From Stomatobaculum sp. (GTDB lineage Bacteria; Bacillota_A; Clostridia; Lachnospirales; Lachnospiraceae), in contig JAFSYO010000139.1 of assembly GCA_017449925.1 (NCBI GenBank), forward strand, positions 1 to 44,213: DNA of 44,213 bases. The letters run 5' to 3'. Below, piece after piece: positions 8,234 to 16,965 of this stretch; within the stretch, counting starts at the first letter, position 1; each line of letters starts with the position of its first letter. Made by a program: the position numbers and the translations under genes. The notes under the pieces were generated by a model that searched no databases, was not told the DNA's origin, and was given only the letters and a program-made list of their open reading frames with translations.

Positions 8234-11200
8234 ATGAGATCGATTACCAGTTTTGTGCTGCGCCGTCCCGTGACGGTGCTGATGGGCGTCCTCTGCCTCA
8301 TCGTGTTCGGCTTCCAGTCCGTGACCGGGGCCCGTCTGGAACTCAGCCCAGAGATGGAGACGCCGATGCTTATGGTGTCCACCACTTATTCCGGCGCCAG
8401 CCCGGAGGATGTGGACGAACTGGTCACCCGGGTGATCGAGGTCCGGATCGGTTCCCTCTCCGGCGTATAGACCATCAGCTCCACCTCTTCTGAGGGGCGC
8501 TCTATGGTCCAGATCCAGTTTGAGTACGGCACCGATACAGACGACGCCTACGACGACCTTAAAAAACGTATCAGCGGCATCTCGAACCGTCTCCCGGACG
8601 ACTGCGGCGAGCCCTCCATCATGCAGATGGGCATGAACGCCCAGGCAGACATCACCCTGACCATCGACAACCCGTCAAAAACAGACCTCTATTCCTATGT
8701 GAACGATGAGATCGTCCCCGAATTCGAAAAGATGGCGGACGCCTCCGAGGTCTCGGTCCGGGGCGGCTCCAACAAATACATCAAGATAGAACTGATCGAG
8801 GAGAAGGTGGTCCAGTACGGCTTCACCATGCAGTCCATCGCCCAGGACATTGCGGCCTCCAGCCTGGCGTATCCTTCCGGCGAGACGAATATCGGAAGTC
8901 AGGAGCTTTCCATCTCCACACGCATGAAGTACGACACGCTGGAACGTCTGAAGGATATTCCCCTCACCACCAAGGACGGAAGTACCGTGTACCTTGAGGA
9001 CGTGGCGGACATCTATATCAACCAGCAGACATCGAACTCGGTGGCCCGCTACAACGGGAACCCCACCGTCTCTGTCTCCATCACGAAGCAGCAGAACGCG
9101 ACGGCGGTGGAGCTTTCCAGACAAGCGAAGGCAGTGATCGAGACGCTGAAGAAGACCGATCCGGAGACCAATATCCGGGTGGTGCGGGACAATGCGGAGC
9201 AGATCCTGGACTCCCTGAAATCCGTGCTTTATACACTGATCCTGGCGGTCATCATCTCCATGGTGGTCATCTGGTTGTTCTTCGGGGACCTGAAGGCGTC
9301 CCTGATCGTAGGTTCCAGCATCCCGTTTTCTATCCTGACGGCGCTGATCCTCATGACCCGCATGGGCTATTCCCTGAACGTGATCACCCTTTCTGCCCTG
9401 ACCCTCGGCGTCGGCATGATGGTGGACAACTCTATCGTAGTGCTGGAGAGCTGCTTCCGGGCAGCGGAAAGGCAGAAGGGCGGCTTCCTGGAATTCAGGG
9501 AGAATGCGCTTGCAGGAACGAACCAGGTATCCTTCTCTGTTCTGGGGTCGACACTGACCACCTGCGTCGTCTTCCTGCCGCTGGCTATGATCGCGGGTAT
9601 GGCGGGGCAGATGTTCAAGCCCCTGGGCTTTACCATCGTGTTCTGTATGATGGCGTCGCTTATCTCTGCGGTGTCCATCGTACCGCTCTGTTACATGCTG
9701 TACAAGCCGACAGAGAGGTCAAGCGCGCCCTTCTCCGCACCTATCCACGCCCTGCAGCGCGGTTACCGGAAATGGATGAAGGCAGTGCTTCCGAGAAAGT
9801 GGACGGTGATGGGGATCTCCCTTATCCTCCTGGCGCTTGCGGTCCGTCTGGGGATGAGCCTCGGCACGGAGCTGATGGCCTCCGATGACCAGGGTGAGAT
9901 CCGGATCTCCATCACGACCCGGCCGGGTCTCCGCACGGAAGAGACAGACAAGATCGCCCGGCAGATCGAAGACATCATCTCGGTGCACCCGGATCTGGAC
10001 TCCTGGATGGCCCAGCTGGGCGGCGGCGCCCGGGGCGCATCCGCCAGCATCACTGCCTACCTGAAGGATGACCGGCAGATGACGACCGCGGAGATCTCCG
10101 ACCAGTGGAGCGCGGCCCTTGCCGACATCCCGAACTGCGATATTTCCGTCTCCGCCAGCTCCTCCATGAGCATGATGTCCGGCTTTCGAAACAGCTATTC
10201 CGTGATCCTGAAGGGCGCGAATTACGACGAAGTGAAGGCGGTGGCCGCGAAGGTCACCGAAGCATTGAAGGGAAGAAGCGAGGTGGCCCGTGTCACCTCC
10301 AGCACCACCAGCGGCGCGCCTGTCCTGGAGATCCAGGTGGATGCCCTGAAGGCCAAGGCGGCCGGCATCACAGCGTCCCAGATCGGCAGCGCGGTCTCCA
10401 ACCGCTTAAGCGGTATCAAAGCCACAGAAATAGATGTGGAAGGCGAGACCATGAACGTAAGGGTGGAGTATCCGGACGGCGAGTACGAGACCCTGGACAA
10501 GGTGGAAGGGATCGTGCTGAACACTTCCGGCGGCGGCGCCGTGGCGCTGACTGATGTGGCAGAGATCAAGGTGGTGGAAAGCCCGAGGTCCATTTCCAGA
10601 GAGGACAAGCAGTACCAGGTGACGGTCAGCGCTTCCTATACGGAAGGTGCAGGCCCCGCCACCCGGCAGATCCTGCAGCAGGAGGTGGTCCAGCCGCTGC
10701 TGACCGGGACTGTGAGCATAGGCATGAGCTCCCGCGACCGCTCCCAGCAGGAGGAGTTCGCGTCTCTCTATACAGCCATCGCCACAGCGGTCTTCCTGGT
10801 GTTCGTGGTCATGGCGTGCCAGTTCGAGTCCGTGCGCTATTCCATCATGGTGATGACCACGATCCCCTTCAGCCTGATCGGCTCCTTCGGGCTTCTGTGG
10901 CTTTTGAACCTGAAGATCAGCATGGTCTCCCTGATCGGATTCCTGATGCTTTCCGGCACCGTCGTGAACAACGGCATCCTTTTTGTGGATGCGGCGAACC
11001 AGAACCGCGCCGAGATGGAGCTGGATACGGCGCTGATCGAAGCCGGCGCCACCCGTATCCGTCCGATCCTGATGACCACGATGACCACCGTACTGGCCAT
11101 GTTCCCCATGGCGCTGGCCCTTGGAAACGCGGGCAGCACCACCCAGGGACTGGCGGTGACGGATATCGGCGGACTGACTGCATCCACGATCCTGGCGCTT

Positions 11201-11305
11201 CTGATGCTGCCGGTCTACTACCGGATGATGAGCCGGAAGCCTAAGGCGGCGGAGGTGACAATTGATCCGGAGGCAAAAGATCCGGAGACAAATGAAAGGG
11301 TATAA
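8234..11305 (+). pseudogene. RND (HAE1/SwrC-type) efflux permease interrupted by an in-frame TAG
   Basis: Proton-driven RND exporter; 1,024 codons including the stop match the normal full length. Codon 79 (8468-8470) is TAG. The frame before it (FVLRRPVTVLMGVLCLIVFG, first TM) and after it (TISSTSSEGRSMVQIQFEYG) together read as one uninterrupted family sequence, so a single base change (GAG, AAG or CAG to TAG) explains it. The rest is intact: TM4 proton-relay region GVGMMVDNSIVVLE with Asp and a following Asn, two large extracytoplasmic loops and the second six-TM set. An ATG at 8504 with GAGGGG 6 bases upstream could restart translation but would lack TM1. Nonsense mutation, suppression and sequencing error are all possible; downstream genes look intact. 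Confidence 0.85.
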
Positions 11306-11317
11306 GGGTAAGGGAAC

Positions 11318-12475
11318 ATGATAAAGAAAAAAACACTGATTTCGGCGGCTGCGCTGGCCCTGTCGGCGGCATTGTCCGCGCCGGCCTTTGCCTCCAGCCC
11401 GGAGTTCGCCCGGAGCGCGGAGGAATGGGCGCAGCTCCGGGACAATAAGATCGAGTACGGGGAACTGGAAGGCCTGATCGAGGAGTACAACGCCACGGTC
11501 CAGAACAACCAGTACAATTACCGGAAATTCCGGGATGACTACGGCGATACGAACGACGAAGTCTCGAACGAGTACTATCAGCTGGCCCAGGATTTCATTG
11601 CGGATATGGCGGACCTTGATACGGACACTGCCTCCGGCATGTCGCGGGAGCTGAGTCTGAAGATCCAGGCGGACAACATGCTGAAGCAGGCATCGGACAC
11701 GCTGGACGACAGTAAGATCTACCTCCTCACCTACGAGAAGGCGAAGATGAGCCTGGTGGCGGCGGCGCAGTCCGAGATGATCCGCTACTACACGCTGCAG
11801 AACCAGAAAAAGACCCAGGAAGCAGCCCGGGACAACGCGGCGAAGCAGCTTTCCCTGACGGAACTGAAGAGAAGCGCCGGAGCAGCCACGGAACTGGATA
11901 TCCTGACCGCCAGACAGAACCTTTCCGACGCGGAGGATAAGATCACCCAGACGGAGCGGAGCATCGACAGCCTGCGGGAAAGCATGAACGTGCGCCTCGG
12001 CTGGAAGTACGGGGACCGGCCGGAGATCGGCCCGGTGCCTGCGGCGGATCTCTCCCGGATCGAAGGAATGAACCCGGAGGCGGATCTGCAGAGGGCCTAC
12101 GACAACAACTATACGCTGCGGATCAACACCCGGAAGCGGGACAACGCGAAGGACGGCATCACCCGCGAAAACTGTGAGATGACACTGGAAAACAACCGGA
12201 AGAAGATTGCGGCGTCTCTTTCCGCAGCCTACCGGGAGGTGCTGTCGGCACAGCTTTCCCTCTCCCAGGCCCAGGCAAAAGCAGCTCTGGAAGAGCAGAA
12301 CCTGGCGGCAGCCGGGAGCCGGCTTGCCGCGGGGACCATCACCCAGACAGATTATGACGCGAGAGTGCGGGCCGCGGAGGATGCGCGCATCGCTGTAGAG
12401 AGCGCGGACCTTGCCCTCTTCTCCGCGATGGAGACCTACGACTGGTCCGTGAAAGGGCTGGCGGCGGCGGAGTAA
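11318..12475 (+). CDS. TolC-like efflux protein (first of two)
   Basis: A 385-residue secreted, largely alpha-helical coiled-coil protein of the outer membrane efflux (TolC) type. It has a signal peptide (residues 1-25, cleaved near AFA-SS) and two long helical hairpin repeats. The typical end-of-repeat segments are GAATELDILTARQNLSDAED and AGTITQTDYDARVRAAEDAR, where TolC relatives have the G-x-x-(S/T)-x-x-(D/E) turn. It starts 12 bases after the RND permease stop. Such proteins occur in single-membrane Clostridia, where there is no outer membrane to span; how they act there is not established. A paralogue follows directly. Confidence 0.78.
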   Translation: MIKKKTLISAAALALSAALSAPAFASSPEFARSAEEWAQLRDNKIEYGELEGLIEEYNATVQNNQYNYRKFRDDYGDTNDEVSNEYYQLAQDFIADMADLDTDTASGMSRELSLKIQADNMLKQASDTLDDSKIYLLTYEKAKMSLVAAAQSEMIRYYTLQNQKKTQEAARDNAAKQLSLTELKRSAGAATELDILTARQNLSDAEDKITQTERSIDSLRESMNVRLGWKYGDRPEIGPVPAADLSRIEGMNPEADLQRAYDNNYTLRINTRKRDNAKDGITRENCEMTLENNRKKIAASLSAAYREVLSAQLSLSQAQAKAALEEQNLAAAGSRLAAGTITQTDYDARVRAAEDARIAVESADLALFSAMETYDWSVKGLAAAE

Positions 12476-12558
12476 CGCAGCCGCGGAGCGATCCGGCGGC
12501 GGAGTAATCCGAAGGTGATCCAAAGGCGAACCAGAGGAAAAGGCCGCAGGCAGACAGA

Positions 12559-13911
12559 ATGGAAAGAGTGGAAAACGTGAGGAAAAAAGAGAGAAAGAAG
12601 TTTTGGAACGTCCTTCCGGCCGCATCCGTGACAGCATTTCTTCTGCTCACGGCAGGCGTCCTGAACGTTCTCGCAGCAGGACCCGGGGATGCAATAGCGG
12701 CGGCGCAGGAAGAGTCTGCGGCGGCAGAGGCTTCACAGGAGACCGCGGCGGCAGAGGCTTCACAGGAGACCGCGGCGACTTCACAGGAGGCCGGGCTGGC
12801 CGCGGCGAAAGAAACGCAGGAAGGGCTTTCAGAGGAGGAGGCCGACCGGGCGGCGGCGGAGCGCGCGGCCCAGGTGCTCTCCGACAACGTGCTCCGTTAT
12901 GATGAGCTGCAGGACGCGGTGCACAACGGAAATCCCTCCGTGGCGTCGGCGCTGAAGAACTACAATGACCGGCTGGACCAGTACGTGGATGCGATGAACG
13001 CGGCGGTATTTGAGCAGTGGAACGCCGGGGTGGAGAGAAAGAACGCTTGGGACGATAATGACAGAGCTTCGGCCGACAGCTGGGACAGGGAGTACGAGAC
13101 CTACAAGGCTTCCGCCGCCATGTACCGGAAGATGTATGAGAACATGTCGGACTACGCCTCCCAGCGGTCGATCCGCCAGGTGGAGCGGCAGATGACCGTT
13201 GCCGCCCAGTCCCTGATGATCTCCTATGAGAGCCTCAGGCATCAGAGGGATACACTGCAGAAAGAAGTGGCCCTCCGGCGCCGCCAGAGAGAACTGGCGG
13301 ACACGAAGCGGGCCGCGGGACTTGTTTCGGACCTGGATGTTATGGATGCCGAAGCAGCGCTTCTTTCCGCGGAAAGCCGGCTTTCCGCCGCGGATGACAG
13401 TCTCCGCAGCGTGTACCAGAACCTTTGCTATGCGGTGGGGCGGCCGGATGACGGGAGCCTGATCATCGAAGAACTGCCGGCCCCGGATCCCGCGAGAGTA
13501 TCGGAAATGAACCTTGAGGCCGACACCTGGAAGGCCATCGGCAACAATACGACCCTCATCAATCAGCGCAGGCAGAACGGCGGGTCGTCAACGCCGAAAA
13601 CGGCGGTCCGGCTCCGGACCAACGCGGAGGGAGAGCAGAAGCTCACCGCGAAGATGGCGTCGCTCTACGAAGCGGTGCTTCAGAAGCAGCAGGAATACAA
13701 CAGCGCGAAAATAGCGTGGGAAAAGGCGCAGGAGACGAAACGCATCGCGGATCTCAAGGCATCCGCAGGCCTGGCCGGACAGGAAGAACAGCTCACCGCG
13801 GAGATGAATTATACCTCTGCGGAAGCTTCCTTCAAGGCGGCGGAACTTGCGTTCCTCCAGGCCCTGGACACCTACGACTGGGCTGTCACCGGAATCGCTT
13901 CACTGGACTAA
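12559..13911 (+). CDS. TolC-like efflux protein (second of two)
   Basis: A 450-residue paralogue of the preceding gene. It has a signal peptide, an Ala/Glu/Gln-rich linker built from a 27-bp tandem repeat, then the same two-hairpin helical layout with matching turns (RAAGLVSDLDVMDAEAALLS and SAGLAGQEEQLTAEMNYTSA) and the same C-terminal end (TYDWAVTGI against TYDWSVKGL). No strong ribosome site precedes the ATG at 12559; an in-frame GTG at 12577 (before RKKERKKFWN) is an alternative. The 83-base gap to the first copy repeats the end of that gene (GGCGGCGGAGTAA at 12463 and 12494). A duplication within the operon is likely. Confidence 0.75.
   Translation: MERVENVRKKERKKFWNVLPAASVTAFLLLTAGVLNVLAAGPGDAIAAAQEESAAAEASQETAAAEASQETAATSQEAGLAAAKETQEGLSEEEADRAAAERAAQVLSDNVLRYDELQDAVHNGNPSVASALKNYNDRLDQYVDAMNAAVFEQWNAGVERKNAWDDNDRASADSWDREYETYKASAAMYRKMYENMSDYASQRSIRQVERQMTVAAQSLMISYESLRHQRDTLQKEVALRRRQRELADTKRAAGLVSDLDVMDAEAALLSAESRLSAADDSLRSVYQNLCYAVGRPDDGSLIIEELPAPDPARVSEMNLEADTWKAIGNNTTLINQRRQNGGSSTPKTAVRLRTNAEGEQKLTAKMASLYEAVLQKQQEYNSAKIAWEKAQETKRIADLKASAGLAGQEEQLTAEMNYTSAEASFKAAELAFLQALDTYDWAVTGIASLD
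12718..12792 (+). repeat. 27-bp in-frame tandem repeat encoding AAAEASQET
   Basis: Two exact 27-bp units (12718-12744 and 12745-12771) and a degenerate third encode an Ala/Glu/Ser/Gln linker between the signal peptide and the helical body of the second TolC-like protein. Confidence 0.85.
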
Positions 13912-13935
13912 GTTGAGCGGAGTCAGGCTAAAGAA

Positions 13936-13996
13936 AAACAGAAGCTGAATACAAAGCGGTTTTAGGAAAACATTCCTAAGGCCGCTTTTCTGTTTT
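13936..13996 (+). terminator. Terminator of the RND/TolC operon
   Basis: Nested inverted repeats: AAACAG/CTGTTT outside (13936-13941 and 13990-13995), AAAGCGG/CCGCTTT (13953-13959 and 13982-13988), and TAGGA/TCCTA inside, ending in a T-rich stretch. Confidence 0.75.
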
Positions 13997-14026
13997 AGTT
14001 CGAGTACTATGACACACACAATCCAA

Positions 14027-14300
14027 TTGAACACTCCCACCACTTGCAGAAGTGGGGGATTCCTGCTTCTTCGCTGCAGCTTATTTCCGGTGATATGTCG
14101 CCGGAGACAGAGGCTGCGGGCTCCACAGGCGTTTCAGGTTCGGACAGTTCCTGCCCTACCTTTATTATTATTTTAATTGATCTGGGTGCAAAAAGAAGCT
14201 TCCGGCTTATGCCGCATTCTGCAGGTACAGCCTGAGCCCTTCCTGAAGGATATTGATGGCGGAGTTGATATCTCGTTCGTGCCCGGTGCCGCACCCTGGA
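14027..14300 (-). ncRNA. Predicted omega-RNA (reRNA) of TnpB, overlapping the tnpB 3' end and right end
   Basis: TnpB nucleases use an RNA made from the end of tnpB and the element's right end, with the flanking DNA as guide. The non-coding 180 bases after the tnpB stop contain several short stems, including CCGG..CCGG around 14086-14103 and the conserved terminal hairpin CCCCCACTTCTGCAAGTGG. They end in GTGTTCAA at 14027. The natural guide would be the next ~16-20 bases, starting TTGGATTGTGTGTG. The 5' end is not determinable from sequence; about 14300 is a guess from known lengths. Confidence 0.6.
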
Positions 14301-15340
14301 CAGGTCCAGTGCCGGATCCTGAGGTCTTTTAACTCCGGGTCGACCCTCCCGCACACATGGCAGATCTGGCTGGAGGGGAACCATTTCCCTACCTTCACAA
14401 GTATCTTGCCCCGGTCGTGGAGCTTGTACTCCAGGAAGTGCAGGAACATCCCGTAACCGTTATCCATGGTTGCCCTGCCGTTCCTGAAGCTTCTGTTCGA
14501 CATCGCCTTCAGGTCCAGATCTTCCTCACAGACGATGTCATATGAATTGGCTGTCTTCACAGACTGCTGGTGGCAGAAATCCAGTCTCTGGTTGGCGATG
14601 TGGCGGTATACCTTTGCAATACGAAGCTTCTGTTTTTCGTGGTTCCTGGAACCTTTCTTCTTATGGCGCAGTTTCCGCTGCTGCCTTGTCAGGGCCTCCT
14701 GCGCCTTCCGGGCGTATTTGGGAGAGCCGCAGACATGTCCCTCTGAATCCGCGCAGAATCCGTCGGACTTGTAATCAAGGCCGATGGCTTTACCGGGATC
14801 CGGCGTATACTGGACAGGAACGTCGTCATATTCAAAGCAGCAGGAGATATAGACGGTATGGTCCCGCTCGATCGTCAACACCGCGCTTTTGAGCTTCCAG
14901 CCCTCAGGGACAGGGCGCATCGGTCTGATACTGATCCTGCCCAGCTTCGGCATGATGAGGGCTTCATCCTCAAAACGAAGATTGTTGTTCACAGACATCG
15001 TTGTATAGGACCACTTTGAGCGATGCTTTGATTTATACTTCGGGTACCGTGTTCCCTTCTTTTTACGGAAGAAATTCTGAAAAGCAGTATCCAGATGCCG
15101 CAGGGACTGCTGGAGGGCGATCGAATCGACTTCCTTCAGCCAGGGCAGTTCCTTTTTCAGGCCGGTGAGCCTGGCGGAAAGCTGCGTATAACTGACAGTA
15201 TTCCTATTGTTTCTGTATTCAGTGGTCTTATAGTCCAGGGCATTGTTATAGACGAACCGGCAGGCTCCGACTGTTTTCATTGCCAGAACGAACTGCTCAT
15301 CTGTCAGGTAAGCCCTGTACTGGAATGCTCTGCTGCACAT
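14207..15340 (-). CDS. tnpB: TnpB, RNA-guided RuvC-type nuclease of IS200/IS605
   Basis: A 377-residue TnpB/OrfB protein, full length for the family. It has an N-terminal HTH/REC-like domain, then a RuvC-like nuclease with all three acidic residues present: Asp189 (IGLDYKSDG), Glu272 or 273 (IVCEEDLDL) and Asp357 (GHERDINSAINI). A zinc finger with CHVC (327-330) and CPGC (347-350) sits between the last two. GGAGG lies just before the ATG. Known relatives cut DNA next to a TAM under omega-RNA guidance and help keep the element at its donor site. Nothing in the frame suggests decay, so it is probably active. Confidence 0.95.
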   Translation of the reverse strand: MCSRAFQYRAYLTDEQFVLAMKTVGACRFVYNNALDYKTTEYRNNRNTVSYTQLSARLTGLKKELPWLKEVDSIALQQSLRHLDTAFQNFFRKKKGTRYPKYKSKHRSKWSYTTMSVNNNLRFEDEALIMPKLGRISIRPMRPVPEGWKLKSAVLTIERDHTVYISCCFEYDDVPVQYTPDPGKAIGLDYKSDGFCADSEGHVCGSPKYARKAQEALTRQQRKLRHKKKGSRNHEKQKLRIAKVYRHIANQRLDFCHQQSVKTANSYDIVCEEDLDLKAMSNRSFRNGRATMDNGYGMFLHFLEYKLHDRGKILVKVGKWFPSSQICHVCGRVDPELKDLRIRHWTCPGCGTGHERDINSAINILQEGLRLYLQNAA

Positions 15341-15498
15341 GTTAAGCCTCCCTCTTTTACATATATTATATCATGATTTCGAGGGGAAGCAAACATATGT
15401 TCGACCATTTGTTTAACAATTTTTGTGAAAACGGCTTGTTGCTTGGGTGCCGATTTTAGCACTAATTTGAGCGATTTCATGTAGTTTTGGCGATTCAT
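15304..15498 (-). CDS. Possible short upstream ORF in the IS left end
   Basis: A 64-codon frame starting MNRQNYMKSLKLVLKSAP spans the left end and overlaps the first 37 bases of tnpB in another frame. It is too short to be TnpA and I know no family for it. Its basic start reads like a protein, but no good ribosome site precedes it and it may be chance. It could act as a leader ORF that tunes tnpB translation. Confidence 0.2.
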   Translation of the reverse strand: MNRQNYMKSLKLVLKSAPKQQAVFTKIVKQMVEHMFASPRNHDIIYVKEGGLTCAAEHSSTGLT

Positions 15499-15647
15499 CC
15501 CGCCGCTTACAGAAGCGGGGGTCTTCTCGCCTATTGAGGATAAATTTTCCCTCTCCGGATTTGGATCCGATACTTTTATGTTTCTTTTCTCATTTGTCTT
15601 ATATCCTGCCTTTCAGTCTGTTATTATGTCGCGATGCTGTCATTTCC

Positions 15648-15726
15648 GTTTTACTGCTTTATGTTTTTACTGCTTTATGTTTTTACTGCTTTGTCTTTTT
15701 ACTGCTTTATGTTTTTACTTCTTCAT
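15648..15726. repeat. Five tandem copies of a 16-bp repeat next to the fruK stop
   Basis: Units of GTTTTTACTGCTTTAT start at 15648 (15 bp), 15663, 15679, 15695 and 15711, diverging at a few bases. The array ends one base before the fruK stop codon. Read on the fruK strand the unit begins with AAGCAGTA, like the last fruK codons (AAGCAGTACAGATGA), so the array may come from slippage at the gene end. The rest of 15541-15647 shows no feature I can support. Confidence 0.85.
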
Positions 15727-15727
15727 G

Positions 15728-16633
15728 TCATCTGTACTGCTTCAGGAGGGCGATGACTTCCTCTCTCGTCGCCAGCTCGTCTGAAAAGGCGCTGGCGCTG
15801 CCGGTGCAGAGGCCCATGCGGAACGCCTGTCCGCAGTCGCCGCTGGTCAGGTATCCGGCGATGAATCCGGCCACCATGGAATCTCCTGCTCCGACGGAAT
15901 TCTTCAGCGTGCCCTTCGGCGCCTCCGCCCGGTGCTCCTGGCCGTTTTCATCCACCAGCACCGCGCCGTCGCCGGCCATGGAGACCAGCACGTTCTCCGC
16001 GCCAAGTTCCTTCATCTTCATCGCGTACTTCACGACGTCGTCCTTGGTCCTGATCTCCACGCCGAAGATCTCGCTCAGCTCATGATTGTTAGGCTTCACC
16101 AGGAACGGGTGATACGGCAGCACCTTCATCAGAAGGTCCTTGGTGGCATCCACCGCGATCCGGATCCCTCTTCCCTTCAGGTACTCCATGATATCCATGT
16201 ACATGGTCTCCGGCATTACCGACGGAATGCTGCCGGACAGCGCCAGGACGTCGCCCGCTTTCAGGCGGTCCAGCTGCCGGTAAAGCGTGTCGATGTCCTT
16301 CGGCTCAATAGCAGGTCCCATACCGTTGATCTCTGTCTCCTCATCGGAGCGGAGCTTCACGTTGATTCGGGACATGCCCTTTTCCACCCGGACGAAGTCG
16401 TTCCTCACGCCCTTTTCGTCCAGGAGCCGCTGGATCTCGTTCCCGGTAAAGCCCGCCGTGAAGCCCAGGGCGATGTTGTCAAAGCCCAGGTTCTTCAGGA
16501 CGATGGACACGTTGATGCCCTTTCCTCCCGGAAACAGAAGTTCCTTCGTTGTGCGGTTGATCCCTCCCGTGCGGAAATGGTCCACCGACGCAATGTAGTC
16601 CAGCGAAGGATTGAACGTTACTGTGTAGATCAC
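15728..16633 (-). CDS. fruK: 1-Phosphofructokinase (PfkB family)
   Basis: Phosphorylates fructose 1-phosphate to fructose 1,6-bisphosphate. The 301 residues carry the PfkB signatures PGGKGINVSIVLKNLG (about 37-52) and the C-terminal NSVGAGDSMVAGFIAGYL with the catalytic Asp of GAGD. The N-terminal TVTFNPSLDYI is typical of FruK/LacC. I chose the GTG at 16633 because it gives this canonical start and has GGGGG about 8 bases upstream; an ATG at 16690 would add 19 atypical residues. No fruA PTS gene or fruR regulator is adjacent, so it is monocistronic. Tagatose-6-phosphate kinase is the main alternative. Confidence 0.88.
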   Translation of the reverse strand: MIYTVTFNPSLDYIASVDHFRTGGINRTTKELLFPGGKGINVSIVLKNLGFDNIALGFTAGFTGNEIQRLLDEKGVRNDFVRVEKGMSRINVKLRSDEETEINGMGPAIEPKDIDTLYRQLDRLKAGDVLALSGSIPSVMPETMYMDIMEYLKGRGIRIAVDATKDLLMKVLPYHPFLVKPNNHELSEIFGVEIRTKDDVVKYAMKMKELGAENVLVSMAGDGAVLVDENGQEHRAEAPKGTLKNSVGAGDSMVAGFIAGYLTSGDCGQAFRMGLCTGSASAFSDELATREEVIALLKQYR

Positions 16634-16722
16634 TTTTTTCCCCCTTTCCGGCGGCGGTGTTGTTCCCGCACCCTCTCTAAAAAATGCCATTTTCCTTCAG
16701 ATACATTCTAAAAGCTCCAAAG

Positions 16723-16825
16723 TCGGTCATCTCTTGTGACTTTATTATAGCCCGGAATCAGTCAATGTCAAGCATTAATTTTCGTATTCAATCACTTTAT
16801 CTTCAAAGTCAGTCATTTTCAGTCA
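16723..16825 (-). promoter_or_regulatory. Phased TGAYTGA direct repeats at the fruK promoter
   Basis: Four copies of TGAYTGA (minus strand) lie at 16758-16764, 16788-16794, 16809-16815 and 16819-16825, with a near copy (TGACCGA) at 16723-16729. Spacings of 10, 21, 30 and about 35 bases put most copies on one helix face. One copy is in the -35/-10 spacer and three are upstream of -35. Direct repeats of this size are typical of DeoR/FruR-type sugar regulators, but no such gene is in the window. Confidence 0.6.
16744..16771 (-). promoter_or_regulatory. Consensus sigma-A promoter of fruK
   Basis: On the minus strand: TTGACA (16766-16771), a 16-base spacer and TATAAT (16744-16749), both perfect. 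It lies about 110 bases before the fruK GTG. Confidence 0.85.
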
Positions 16826-16856
16826 CGCGCCTGTCCGTTATCCTAACAATATAATA

Positions 16857-16900
16857 AAAGAGCGCACACCCCGATTCAAGCTGAGGATGTGCGCTTTTTT
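16857..16900. terminator. Terminator after the BCCT gene
   Basis: AGCGCACA (16861-16868) pairs with TGTGCGCT (16889-16896), flanked by A-run and T-run on opposite sides. It serves the minus-strand BCCT gene ending at 16966 and insulates the fruK promoter. Confidence 0.8.
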
Positions 16901-16965
16901 GCTGTTATATGAACTTTTATACTATTCAGTATTCTGTTCGTGATGTTTTATGATTTGTTTTGTGA

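Larger units (their letters stand above)
14027..15539 (-). mobile_element. IS200/IS605-type element carrying only tnpB
   Basis: About 1.5 kb with one gene, tnpB, and no TnpA transposase, so it would need TnpA in trans. The right end (low coordinates) has a hairpin at 14036-14058 and ends in TCAA (14027-14030, minus strand), as at known IS605-group right ends. The left end has a related hairpin at 15499-15518 inside an outer GGCGA/TCGCC pair (15489-15493 and 15527-15531). It is preceded by TTTAT (15540-15544 read on the minus strand), a plausible target/TAM sequence. Boundaries are inferred from hairpin position and these short motifs, since the family makes no target duplication. Confidence 0.75.

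Noticed and set aside
10406..12637. 743-codon open frame on the minus strand
   Set aside because: It lies opposite the RND permease and TolC-like genes, which have clear family motifs; its Arg/Gly/His-rich sequence is typical of an antisense frame in GC-rich DNA.
14027..15539. A hidden TnpA transposase gene in the IS element
   Set aside because: The only other frame is 64 codons, far below TnpA size and without its HUH or Tyr motifs.
15648..15726. Short regular repeats as a CRISPR array
   Set aside because: Units are head-to-tail 16-mers with no spacers, and no cas gene is near.
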